A DNA stretch of 5,294 nt from Comamonadaceae bacterium (GCA_947460065.1 CANHGF010000205.1:1-5294), one strand, 5' to 3'. Shown: positions 1-5,294, counted from the first letter of the stretch. Notes: a model not told the origin generated them from the sequence alone. Numbers and translations: made by a program.

Positions 1-171
1 AAACGGCGTGCTGCGGCAGGACATGCGACCCCCGTAGCCTCGGCTCTTTTCGATCAGCGTGACTTCGTGGCCGGCTTGCATCAGGGTGCGGGCGCAGGCG
101 ATGCCGGCCATGCCGGCGCCGATCACGGCATAGCGGCGGGTTGCCGGGGGGGAGGTTTTTAGATGGGCCAT
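1..171 (-). CDS. FAD-dependent, renalase-like oxidoreductase, N-terminal part (cut by window edge)
   Basis: This is the N-terminus of a flavoprotein amine oxidase/renalase-like oxidoreductase; only the first 57 residues lie in the window. After a short polar leader the protein reads YAVIGAGMAGIACARTL, a Rossmann beta-alpha-beta nucleotide-binding motif (GxGxxG, residues 18-23). A second strand ending in an acidic residue (VTLIEKS, Glu41) would bind the FAD ribose. The following RGYGGRMS segment (44-51) is typical of the monoamine oxidase/renalase-like family of proteobacterial NAD/FAD-dependent oxidoreductases. The substrate cannot be inferred from this part. The ATG at 171 is the only in-frame start seen that leaves the Rossmann fold whole; a nearby upstream ATG is out of frame. 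No strong Shine-Dalgarno is visible. The gene lies 62 bases downstream of the LysR gene on the same strand, so the two could be co-transcribed; no clear terminator is seen between them. Confidence 0.85.
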   Translation of the reverse strand, partial: MAHLKTSPPATRRYAVIGAGMAGIACARTLMQAGHEVTLIEKSRGYGGRMSCRSTPF

Positions 172-233
172 GGCTCGACTCTACACGCATCGGCTCTAGC
201 CCAGCCTCGGGGTGTGCCCGGGTACTTTAGTCA

Positions 234-1175
234 TCATGGTCGCGACAGCAGGGCCCGCCGGGTGGCGGGGCGCTCAAGTTGCTCGAGCCACCACAACAGG
301 GCTCGCCCCGGTCTGGCGTTGGCCTCATGGCGCCAGGCATAGCTGCAGCGGGCGACGCGGCTGGAGCGTTGCACCGCCCGCACCACCAACTGGCCGGCGT
401 CGATGTGGGGCTGGGCCATGTAGCGCGGCAGAAACCCCACCCCCAGGCCACGCAGCTGAGCCTGCAGCTTGGCCGCCATGTGTGGCACGGTCAGCACATC
501 CTGACCGCCGAGCAGGCCCAGCGTCATGCCGTCGCCGCTGGGCACCGAGTCGGCCACCGCCACCGCCCGGTGCTGACCGATGAGTGCATCACTCAGTGGC
601 TCGGACGCAGCGGCTAGCGCATGGTGCGGCGCCAGCGCAAAAACAAAGTCGAGCTGGCCCAGCGGCTTGGCCCGTATGCCCGGCTGCGCACTGGCCTCGT
701 TGACCACGCCGATGGCCAGATCGGCCCGGCCCGTGCTCAGGCTGGCCAGCGTGCCCGACAGGGTTTCTTCGCGCAGCTTGAGCCGGGTTGGCGGCTCAAG
801 TGCATAGAAGGCTTCGCACAGTTCGAGCACGGTGGTGCGCGAAACCACGCTATCGAGCGCCAGCGTGAGCTGCGGCTCCCAGCCGGTGGCCACCCGGCGC
901 ACGCGGTGTGCAACGGCATCGATTTCCAGCAGCAAGCGCTGGCCTTCGCGCAGCAGCTCGCGGCCGGCCTCGGTCAGACGGGCCTGACGTGTGCTGCGGT
1001 CAAACAGCAGCACGTCGAGCGCCTGCTCAAGCTGGCGCACCCGGTAGCTCAGCGCGCTGGGCACCAGCCCGAGCGCCCGAGCCGCAGCGGCCATGCTGCC
1101 GCACTCGGCAATGCTGGCGAGCATGCGCAGGGCGTCGGGGGTTAGGACATCAGCGACGCGTGGTGGCGTTTTCAT
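234..1175 (-). CDS. LysR-family transcriptional regulator, YhaJ-like
   Basis: This 313-residue protein has normal LysR length. A winged helix-turn-helix occupies about residues 11-70 (LTPDALRMLASIAECGSMAAA, then VPSALSYRVRQLE as recognition helix, then the wing DVLLFDRSTRQARLTEAG). A linker helix follows (about 71-95), then the periplasmic-binding-protein-like effector domain (about 101-300). The VPSALSY and LDVLLFDRS stretches, the GWE at about 98-100 and the AVAD at about 206-209 resemble E. coli YhaJ as I recall it, a regulator encoded next to the pirin gene yhaK and linked to dinitrotoluene/quinone-type inducers. The effector here is unknown. The gene is divergent from the pirin gene, the usual layout for a LysR regulator and its target, and an FAD oxidoreductase gene follows it. 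It ends in tandem stops (TGATGA). The ATG at 1175 has no Shine-Dalgarno: the preceding bases are almost all A/T. The next Met (residue 18) lies inside the DNA-binding domain, so this start is kept. Confidence 0.93.
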   Translation of the reverse strand: MKTPPRVADVLTPDALRMLASIAECGSMAAAARALGLVPSALSYRVRQLEQALDVLLFDRSTRQARLTEAGRELLREGQRLLLEIDAVAHRVRRVATGWEPQLTLALDSVVSRTTVLELCEAFYALEPPTRLKLREETLSGTLASLSTGRADLAIGVVNEASAQPGIRAKPLGQLDFVFALAPHHALAAASEPLSDALIGQHRAVAVADSVPSGDGMTLGLLGGQDVLTVPHMAAKLQAQLRGLGVGFLPRYMAQPHIDAGQLVVRAVQRSSRVARCSYAWRHEANARPGRALLWWLEQLERPATRRALLSRP

Positions 1176-1183
1176 AAATCAAA

Positions 1184-1214
1184 AAATTCGAATTTAAAAG
1201 ACAAATTGATTCAA
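1184..1214. promoter_or_regulatory. Nested dyads, probable LysR operator
   Basis: Three dyads overlap in 31 bases. The first is a perfect 12-base palindrome AAATTCGAATTT (1184-1195). The second is AATTT-N7-AAATT (1191-1207), which contains the LysR-family T-N11-A signature (T1193, A1205) inside an inverted repeat. The third is TTGA-T-TCAA (1206-1214). Placement between a LysR gene and its divergent neighbour is where such operators normally lie. The T-N11-A dyad would lie across the spacer of the proposed lysR promoter, which would fit autorepression. The dyads are seen in the sequence; binding is inferred. Confidence 0.5.
1186..1214 (-). promoter_or_regulatory. Possible sigma-70 promoter of the LysR gene
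   Basis: On the minus strand a -35-like TTGAAT (1214-1209) and a -10-like TCGAAT (1191-1186) are separated by 17 bases; each matches the consensus at four of six positions. Transcription would begin about 7 bases on, around 1179, only a few bases before the ATG at 1175. AT-rich DNA gives chance matches easily, so this is tentative. Confidence 0.3.
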
Positions 1215-1253
1215 CCTAATGATACGCATGACGGCTTACAGTTTCCCCTTTCG

Positions 1254-1276
1254 GTCGCAGCCGCGGCTGACTTTTT
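1254..1276 (+). promoter_or_regulatory. GC palindrome plus T-run in the pirin leader (possible attenuator or operator)
   Basis: A perfect 12-base palindrome CAGCCGCGGCTG (1258-1269) is followed by AC and five T residues (1272-1276). As RNA it could form a CAGC/GCUG stem with a CGCG tetraloop, extended by GU/AC pairs across two bulged bases, and then a short U-run. That is the shape of a small intrinsic terminator placed just before the pirin ribosome binding site. The stem is short, so it may equally be a protein operator or a chance palindrome. Confidence 0.3.
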
Positions 1277-1279
1277 GTT

Positions 1280-1283
1280 GGAG
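1280..1283 (+). promoter_or_regulatory. Ribosome binding site of the pirin gene (decides the start)
   Basis: GGAG lies 9 bases before the ATG at 1293. It favours that codon over the TTG at 1206 in the same frame, which would add 29 residues that do not match the pirin family and has no comparable site. Confidence 0.7.
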
Positions 1284-1292
1284 CATCCGATC

Positions 1293-1994
1293 ATGTTGAC
1301 CTTGCGACCTTCGGGCGATCGCGGCTATGCCGATCACGGCTGGCTCAAGTCCTTTCATACGTTTTCCTTTGCGGGTTATCAGGACCCGGCACACATGGGC
1401 TTCGGGCCGCTGCGCGTCATCAATGAAGACCGCATTGAGCCGGGCACCGGCTTTGGCACCCACGGTCACCGCGACATGGAGATCATCAGCTACGTGATCT
1501 CTGGCGCCCTGGCCCACCGCGACAACATGGGCAATGGCACCGCCATCTTGCCTGGCGATGTGCAGCGCATGAGCGCGGGCCGCGGCGTGATGCACAGCGA
1601 GTTCAACCACAGCCCCGAGGGACAGACGCATTTCTTGCAGATCTGGATACAGCCGGCCGAGTTGGGCATAGCCCCGGGCTATGAACAAAAGCATTTTGAC
1701 GGGCCGCAAAAACGCGGCCGCCTGTGCCTGGTGGCCAGCCGCGACGGCGCCCAGGGTTCGGTCACGGTCTGCGCGGATGCGAAGCTGTACGCCGGCCTGT
1801 TCGACGGCGACGAGCAGGCCCGGCTGGCGCTGGATCCTGCGCGTAAAACCTATGTGCACCTCGTCCGAGGTGAGCTCAGCGTCAATGGTCATGCGCTGGT
1901 GTCCGGTGACGCAGCCAAGCTGGTTTCGGAGTCCGAGCTGCACCTGAGTCAGGGCCAGCAGGCCGAGGTGCTGGTGTTCGACCTGGCGGCTTGA
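1293..1994 (+). CDS. Pirin family protein (YhhW/YhaK-like bicupin, quercetin 2,3-dioxygenase type)
   Basis: This 233-residue protein has the usual length of bacterial pirins such as E. coli YhaK and YhhW. The N-terminal cupin (about 1-130) carries the family core: HGWLKSFHTFSFAGYQDP (15-32), FGPLRVINEDRIEPGTGFGTHGHRD (37-61, numbering from the ATG at 1293) and MSAGRGVMHSEFN (93-105). The four metal ligands known from YhhW/pirin are all present: His57, His59, His101 and Glu103. The C-terminal cupin (about 135-233) is more divergent and ends VLVFDLAA, as is usual. Bacterial pirins of this type can open the ring of flavonols such as quercetin in vitro using a bound metal, but their cellular role is often unclear. 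The product should be cytoplasmic; no signal peptide is seen. A YhaJ-like LysR gene is divergent and a WrbA-like flavodoxin gene follows after 142 bases, so a role in quinone or aromatic electrophile stress is plausible but inferred. Confidence 0.95.
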   Translation: MLTLRPSGDRGYADHGWLKSFHTFSFAGYQDPAHMGFGPLRVINEDRIEPGTGFGTHGHRDMEIISYVISGALAHRDNMGNGTAILPGDVQRMSAGRGVMHSEFNHSPEGQTHFLQIWIQPAELGIAPGYEQKHFDGPQKRGRLCLVASRDGAQGSVTVCADAKLYAGLFDGDEQARLALDPARKTYVHLVRGELSVNGHALVSGDAAKLVSESELHLSQGQQAEVLVFDLAA

Positions 1995-1997
1995 ACG

Positions 1998-2020
1998 GCG
2001 CCGGAGTTGCTGCTCGGCGC
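1998..2020 (+). repeat. Strong hairpin just after the pirin stop codon
   Basis: GCGCC (1998-2002) pairs with GGCGC (2016-2020) and GAG (2004-2006) pairs with CTC (2013-2015). This gives an 8-pair GC-rich stem with one bulged G (2003) and a six-base loop, beginning three bases after the pirin stop. No T-run follows, so it is not a standard intrinsic terminator. It may protect the 3' end of the pirin transcript or reduce read-through into the next gene. Confidence 0.45.
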
Positions 2021-2081
2021 TAGATGCAGGGCCGCACCGATGGGCCCGAGCCATTGAGAGCAAAGATTTGGCATCCACAGT

Positions 2082-2100
2082 AAGCGGTCACCAGCCGCTT
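2082..2100. repeat. Inverted repeat upstream of the flavodoxin-like gene
   Basis: AAGCGG (2082-2087) and CCGCTT (2095-2100) form a perfect 6-base dyad with a 7-base spacer. A smaller GGTCACC palindrome (2086-2092) overlaps its left arm. About 15 bases later comes a run of six T residues (2116-2121), preceded by a weak GGG/CCC dyad (2104-2114). It could be an operator for the downstream gene or part of a weak terminator for the pirin transcript. No matching pair of promoter boxes is clear in this gap. Confidence 0.35.
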
Positions 2101-2124
2101 CTAGGGTCAATCCCGTTTTTTAAA

Positions 2125-2130
2125 AGGAAG
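2125..2130 (+). promoter_or_regulatory. Ribosome binding site of the flavodoxin-like gene
   Basis: AGGAAG sits 6 bases before the ATG at 2137. It fixes that start over the longer frame opening at a TTG at 2068, whose extra 23 residues are non-coding in character and would overrun the inverted repeat. Confidence 0.8.
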
Positions 2131-2136
2131 TTAGTC

Positions 2137-2691
2137 ATGAGCGAAATCGTTGTTGTTTACCATTCCGGCTACGGCCACACCCAGCGTATGGCCCAAGCAG
2201 TGGCCGAGGGCGCAGGCGCAGAGTTGATCGCGATCGATGCCGAGGGCAACCTCGCTGAGGCTGCCTGGGAACAATTGGCGGCGGCCGATGCCATCATCAT
2301 GGGCTCGCCCACCTACATGGGCACGGTGAGCTGGCAGTTCAAAAAGTTTGCCGACGCCTCGTCCAAAGCCTGGTACAGCCAGGCCTGGAAAGACAAGCTG
2401 TTTGCCGGCTTTACCAACAGCGCTGCCATCAACGGCGACAAGGGCTCGACCCTGACCTACTTGTTCACCCTGGCGATGCAGCACGGCGGCCTGTGGGTCA
2501 GCCAGGGCATCATGCCCAGCAGCAACAAAGCCTCCCGCCGCGACGACCTCAATTACCTGGGCTCTTATGCGGGCGCGATCGCCCAATCGCCGGCCGATGC
2601 CGGGGCGGGCGAGATGGCTGCCGGTGACCTGCAAACTGCCCGTGCCTTTGGCGAGCGGGTGGCGCAAGTGGCTGCGCGTTACAAGCGCTAA
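2137..2691 (+). CDS. Flavodoxin family protein, WrbA-like NAD(P)H:quinone oxidoreductase candidate
   Basis: This 184-residue protein has a flavodoxin-like fold. The first strand leads into the FMN phosphate loop, VVVYHSGYGHTQRMAQAVAEGA (5-26). A second flavin loop reads GSPTYMGTVSWQFKKFAD (56-73), and a third TNSAAINGDKGSTLTYLF region (93-110) takes the place of the glycine-rich stretch of WrbA. Family relatives bind FMN and reduce quinones by two electrons with NAD(P)H, avoiding semiquinone radicals; that activity is inferred here. It is a little shorter than classical WrbA (about 200 residues), and its second loop (GSPTYMG) and third loop differ from E. coli WrbA. I therefore give no gene symbol; a plain FMN reductase is the alternative. 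It should be cytoplasmic, with no signal peptide or membrane segment. It follows the pirin gene by 142 bases on the same strand and precedes dnaE by 54 bases, with no clear terminator after it. Confidence 0.9.
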   Translation: MSEIVVVYHSGYGHTQRMAQAVAEGAGAELIAIDAEGNLAEAAWEQLAAADAIIMGSPTYMGTVSWQFKKFADASSKAWYSQAWKDKLFAGFTNSAAINGDKGSTLTYLFTLAMQHGGLWVSQGIMPSSNKASRRDDLNYLGSYAGAIAQSPADAGAGEMAAGDLQTARAFGERVAQVAARYKR

Positions 2692-2732
2692 AAAGCCGCT
2701 CGCATTTGCGCCGGGCCCACAGGACGGCGGCC

Positions 2733-2738
2733 TAGAAT
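2733..2738 (+). promoter_or_regulatory. Candidate -10 box for dnaE
   Basis: TAGAAT matches the sigma-70 -10 consensus at five of six positions and ends 7 bases before the ATG at 2746, so transcription would start at or very near that codon. No good -35 lies at the usual spacing; the nearest candidate, TTGCGC at 2706-2711, leaves a 21-base spacer. The box overlaps an alternative in-frame ATG at 2737. Confidence 0.4.
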
Positions 2739-2745
2739 GGTCGCC

Positions 2746-5294
2746 ATGTTTGTTCACCTGCGCACGCACACCGAGTTTTCCGTGGTCGACGGCACCTTGC
2801 GCGTTGACGAGATGGTCGCCCGTGCGGCGGCCGACCGCCAGGCCGCGCTGGCTATCACCGATCTGGGCAATCTGTTTGCCACGATCAAGTTCTATAAGGG
2901 CGCGCGTGGCGCGGGCGTCAAGCCGCTGATAGGCGCCGACGTCTGGGTGCAAACCCCGGGCAAGGAAGCCGGCGCGCCGCCCACACGCCTGTTGCTGCTG
3001 GTACAGGAACACCGCGGCTATCTGAATTTGTGCGAGTTACTGACCCGGGCCTGGACCCGCAATGTGCAGCGCGATCAGGCGGTTATTGAGCTGGCCTGGC
3101 TGCAGGAATTGGGTGCAGGGCTGATTGCGCTGTCGGGCGCGCAGGCCGGCGCCATTGGTCAGGCCCTGCTGCAGGGCGATGAGGCGCGCGCGGCCGATGT
3201 CGCACTGCAACTGGCGGGCCTCTTTCCCCACCGGTTCTACCTGGAGGTGCAGCGCGCCGGCCGGCCCGATGACGAACGACATGTGGCGGCGGCGGTGCAG
3301 CTGGCAGTGCGTCTGCGCCTGCCGGTGGTGGCCACCCATCCGGCGCAGTTTTTGGCGCCTGACGACTACGAGGCCCACGAGGCGCGGGTCTGCGTGGCCG
3401 AAGGCGAGGTACTGGGCAATGCCCGCCGGCCGCGCAAGTTCACCGACCAGCAGTATTTCAAGTCGCAGGCCGAGATGGCGAGCGCCTTTGCTGACCTGCC
3501 CTCGGCCTTGGCCAACACGGTGGAAATCGCCAAGCGTTGCAACCTCAGTTTGCAACTGGGCAAGCCGCGTCTGCCCGACTACCCGACGCCGGTGGTGGGC
3601 GGTGTGCCCCTGCCCATCGACCAGTATTTCCGCCAGGCCTCGCATGAAGGTCTGCAGGAGCGCCTGCTCAAGCTCTACCCAGATGCGGCGCTGCGCGAGC
3701 AAAAGCGCCCCGAGTATGTGCAGCGCCTTGACTTCGAGATCGAGGTCATCCTCAAGATGGGCTTTCCCGGCTACTTTCTCATCGTCGGGGACTTCATCAA
3801 CTGGGCCAAGAACAACGGCTGCCCGGTCGGGCCGGGCCGGGGCTCGGGTGCCGGCTCCCTGGTGGCCTATGCGCTCAAGATCACCGACCTGGACCCGCTG
3901 CAGTACAAGCTGCTGTTCGAGCGCTTCCTCAATCCGGAGCGGGTGTCCATGCCCGACTTCGATATTGACTTCTGCCAGAGCAACCGTGACCGGGTGATCG
4001 ACTATGTCAAGGCCAAGTACGGCATTGATGCGGTCAGCCAGATCGTCACCTTTGGCACCATGGCCGCGCGCGCGGCGATCCGCGATGTGGGCCGGGTGCT
4101 CGATCTGTCCTACGGCTTTTGCGACGGCCTGTCCAAGCTGATTCCCAACAAGCCGGGTACCTCGGTGACCCTGCAGTACCCGCCCGATCCCAAGCCCGAA
4201 GGCGACAAGACCATCTATGCGACCGAGGCCGAGCCGCTGCTGGCCGAGCGCATAGGCCGGGAAGACGATGTCCGCATGCTGATCGAGCTGGCGCAAAAAC
4301 TCGAAGGTGTGACCCGCAATGTGGGTATGCATGCCGGCGGCGTGCTCATTGCTCCGGGCAAGCTCACTGATTTTTGTCCGCTCTACGCGCAGCCGGGCAG
4401 CGATGCAGCGGTCAGCCAATACGACAAGGACGATGTCGAGGCCATAGGTCTGGTCAAGTTCGACTTTCTGGGCCTGGCCACCTTGACGATTTTGGAGATC
4501 GCGCGCGAGCTCATTGTGCGGCGGCATGCGGGGCAGGCTGATTTTTCCTACGAGGCCATCGCCCTGGACGATACGCCCACTTACGCCCTGTTCAGCCGGG
4601 GCCAGACCGAGGCGGTGTTCCAGTTTGAAAGTCCGGGCATGCAGCGCATGCTCAAGGACGCCAAACCCACCCGGCTTGAAGATCTGATCGCGCTCAACGC
4701 GCTGTACCGGCCCGGCCCGATGGACCTGATTCCCAGCTTCGTGGCGCGCAAGCATGGGCGCGAGGAGGTGCAGTATCCGCATCCGCTGGTCGAGCCGGTG
4801 CTGTCTGAAACCTACGGCATCATGGTCTACCAGGAGCAGGTGATGCAGACCGCGCAGGTTCTCGGCGGCTACAGCCTGGGCGGCGCCGATTTGCTGCGCC
4901 GTGCCATGGGTAAGAAAAAGGCCGAGGAGATGGCTGAGCACCGGCAGATCTTCCGCAAGGGTGCGGCGGAAAAAGGCATCGACGAGAAGAAGGCCGACGA
5001 GGTCTTCGACCTGATGGAAAAGTTTGCCGGCTACGGTTTTAACAAGTCGCATGCGGCCGCCTATTCCTTGCTGGCTTATCACACCGCCTGGCTCAAGGTG
5101 CATTACAGCGCCGAGTTCTTCTGCGCCAACATGACGGTGGAGATGGACAACACCGACAAGCTCAAAGTCTTGTATGCCGATGCGCTGCGCATGGGCATCG
5201 CCTTCGAGGCGCCCGACGTCAACCGCGGCCGCCACCGGTTCGAGCCGGTCAGTGACAAGCTGATCCGCTACGGGCTGGGCGCGATCAAAGGCAC
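2746..5294 (+). CDS. dnaE: DNA polymerase III alpha subunit, N-terminal 849 residues (cut by window edge)
   Basis: This is the replicative polymerase catalytic subunit, which extends primers within the Pol III core with epsilon and theta. The frame is open from the ATG to the right edge, covering about 70-75 percent of the usual 1,160-1,170 residues. The PHP domain (about 1-270) begins FVHLRTHTEFSVVDG; its first motif has Arg6 where active metal-binding PHP domains have His, as in E. coli, so proofreading presumably depends on a separate epsilon subunit. The palm carries GPGRGSGAGSLVAYAL (362-377), MPDFDIDFC (402-410) and VKFDFLGL (570-577). Asp404, Asp406 and Asp573 correspond to E. coli catalytic Asp401, Asp403 and Asp555. 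The thumb lies between, and the fingers include QEQVMQ, LRRAMGKKK and GYGFNKSHAAAYSL (around 763-776). The beta-clamp-binding, OB and tau-binding parts are outside the window. An in-frame ATG at 2737 would add three residues and has AGGA (2721-2724) 12 bases upstream. The ATG at 2746 is preferred because the recalled family start is MFVHLR. No frameshift is seen. Confidence 0.98.
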   Translation, partial: MFVHLRTHTEFSVVDGTLRVDEMVARAAADRQAALAITDLGNLFATIKFYKGARGAGVKPLIGADVWVQTPGKEAGAPPTRLLLLVQEHRGYLNLCELLTRAWTRNVQRDQAVIELAWLQELGAGLIALSGAQAGAIGQALLQGDEARAADVALQLAGLFPHRFYLEVQRAGRPDDERHVAAAVQLAVRLRLPVVATHPAQFLAPDDYEAHEARVCVAEGEVLGNARRPRKFTDQQYFKSQAEMASAFADLPSALANTVEIAKRCNLSLQLGKPRLPDYPTPVVGGVPLPIDQYFRQASHEGLQERLLKLYPDAALREQKRPEYVQRLDFEIEVILKMGFPGYFLIVGDFINWAKNNGCPVGPGRGSGAGSLVAYALKITDLDPLQYKLLFERFLNPERVSMPDFDIDFCQSNRDRVIDYVKAKYGIDAVSQIVTFGTMAARAAIRDVGRVLDLSYGFCDGLSKLIPNKPGTSVTLQYPPDPKPEGDKTIYATEAEPLLAERIGREDDVRMLIELAQKLEGVTRNVGMHAGGVLIAPGKLTDFCPLYAQPGSDAAVSQYDKDDVEAIGLVKFDFLGLATLTILEIARELIVRRHAGQADFSYEAIALDDTPTYALFSRGQTEAVFQFESPGMQRMLKDAKPTRLEDLIALNALYRPGPMDLIPSFVARKHGREEVQYPHPLVEPVLSETYGIMVYQEQVMQTAQVLGGYSLGGADLLRRAMGKKKAEEMAEHRQIFRKGAAEKGIDEKKADEVFDLMEKFAGYGFNKSHAAAYSLLAYHTAWLKVHYSAEFFCANMTVEMDNTDKLKVLYADALRMGIAFEAPDVNRGRHRFEPVSDKLIRYGLGAIKG

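Larger units (their letters stand above)
1176..1292. promoter_or_regulatory. Divergent lysR/pirin intergenic regulatory region
   Basis: These 117 bases separate the LysR gene (leftward) from the pirin gene (rightward). The first 45 or so bases are very AT-rich in a GC-rich setting and carry several dyads. The remainder is mixed and ends with a GC palindrome, a T-run and the pirin ribosome binding site. I do not see a convincing sigma-70 pair for the pirin gene; candidate -10 boxes such as TACAGT at 1237-1242 lack a matching -35. That would fit a promoter needing activation by the LysR protein, but this is inference. Confidence 0.6.

Noticed and set aside
172..233. Possible terminator between the LysR gene and the FAD oxidoreductase gene
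   Set aside because: Only 4-base GGCT/AGCC matches and a CCCGGG hexamer are present, with no stable stem or T-run.
279..1145. Plus-strand open frames of 112 and 174 residues within the LysR gene
   Set aside because: They are shadows of a well-supported LysR gene and contain no recognisable motif.
1206..1292. N-terminal extension of the pirin from a TTG start
   Set aside because: The 29 extra residues do not resemble pirins, the region holds the operator dyads and the leader palindrome, and the ATG at 1293 has a GGAG site and gives the normal 233-residue length.
1236..2078. A 280-residue open frame on the minus strand opposite the pirin gene
   Set aside because: It is antisense to a clear pirin gene, has no domain signature or ribosome site, and crosses the pirin promoter region.
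2695..2731. GCCGC/GCGGC inverted repeat between the flavodoxin gene and dnaE as a terminator
   Set aside because: The arms are only 5 bases, the loop would be 27 bases, and no T-run follows; chance is likely in GC-rich DNA.
2131..3012. A 293-residue open frame on the minus strand opposite the flavodoxin gene and the dnaE start
   Set aside because: It spans two real genes in antisense and has low-complexity Gly/Ala/Arg/His composition with no family motif.
3037..5235. A 732-residue open frame on the minus strand opposite dnaE
   Set aside because: It lies entirely antisense to well-conserved dnaE codons. Its composition (His, Gln, Arg, Leu and Gly rich, no recognisable domain) is what the reverse strand of a GC-rich gene gives.

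Overview
The window looks like chromosome of a GC-rich betaproteobacterium of the order Burkholderiales, most likely Comamonadaceae (Polaromonas/Rhodoferax/Acidovorax type). This rests on the recalled style of the DnaE protein, the dense GC-rich coding and the strongly GC-biased third codon positions. I see no mobile element, tRNA, rRNA, CRISPR array or sign of recent transfer.

Layout: (1) Positions 1-171, minus strand, hold the first 57 codons of an FAD-dependent, renalase-like oxidoreductase that runs off the left edge. (2) Positions 234-1175, minus strand, hold a complete LysR-type regulator resembling E. coli YhaJ. (3) Positions 1176-1292 are a divergent intergenic region. Its LysR-proximal third is an AT-rich island with three overlapping dyads, one of which fits the LysR T-N11-A box. 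Its other end carries a GC palindrome followed by a T-run. (4) Positions 1293-1994, plus strand, hold a complete 233-residue pirin with all four metal ligands. (5) Positions 1995-2136 are a 142-base gap with two inverted repeats and a good Shine-Dalgarno. (6) Positions 2137-2691, plus strand, hold a WrbA-like flavodoxin-fold protein. (7) Positions 2746-5294, plus strand, hold the first 849 codons of dnaE, the alpha subunit of DNA polymerase III, cut by the right edge.

The left half reads as a redox or quinone-stress locus. A YhaJ-like regulator sits back to back with a pirin (cupin dioxygenase/quercetinase family), followed by a flavodoxin-like quinone reductase candidate, with an FAD oxidoreductase behind the regulator. 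The YhaJ-like/pirin pairing recalls the E. coli yhaJ-yhaK neighbourhood, so this is probably a known association, not a new system. The right half is a core replication gene that seems to have its own promoter. A near-consensus -10 (TAGAAT) ends 7 bases before the preferred dnaE start, which suggests a leaderless or nearly leaderless mRNA.

The observations most worth a second look are regulatory: the nested dyads between lysR and pirin, the missing Shine-Dalgarno of the regulator, the palindrome plus T-run in the pirin leader, and the leaderless signature of dnaE. I found no convincing evidence of an undescribed multi-gene system.
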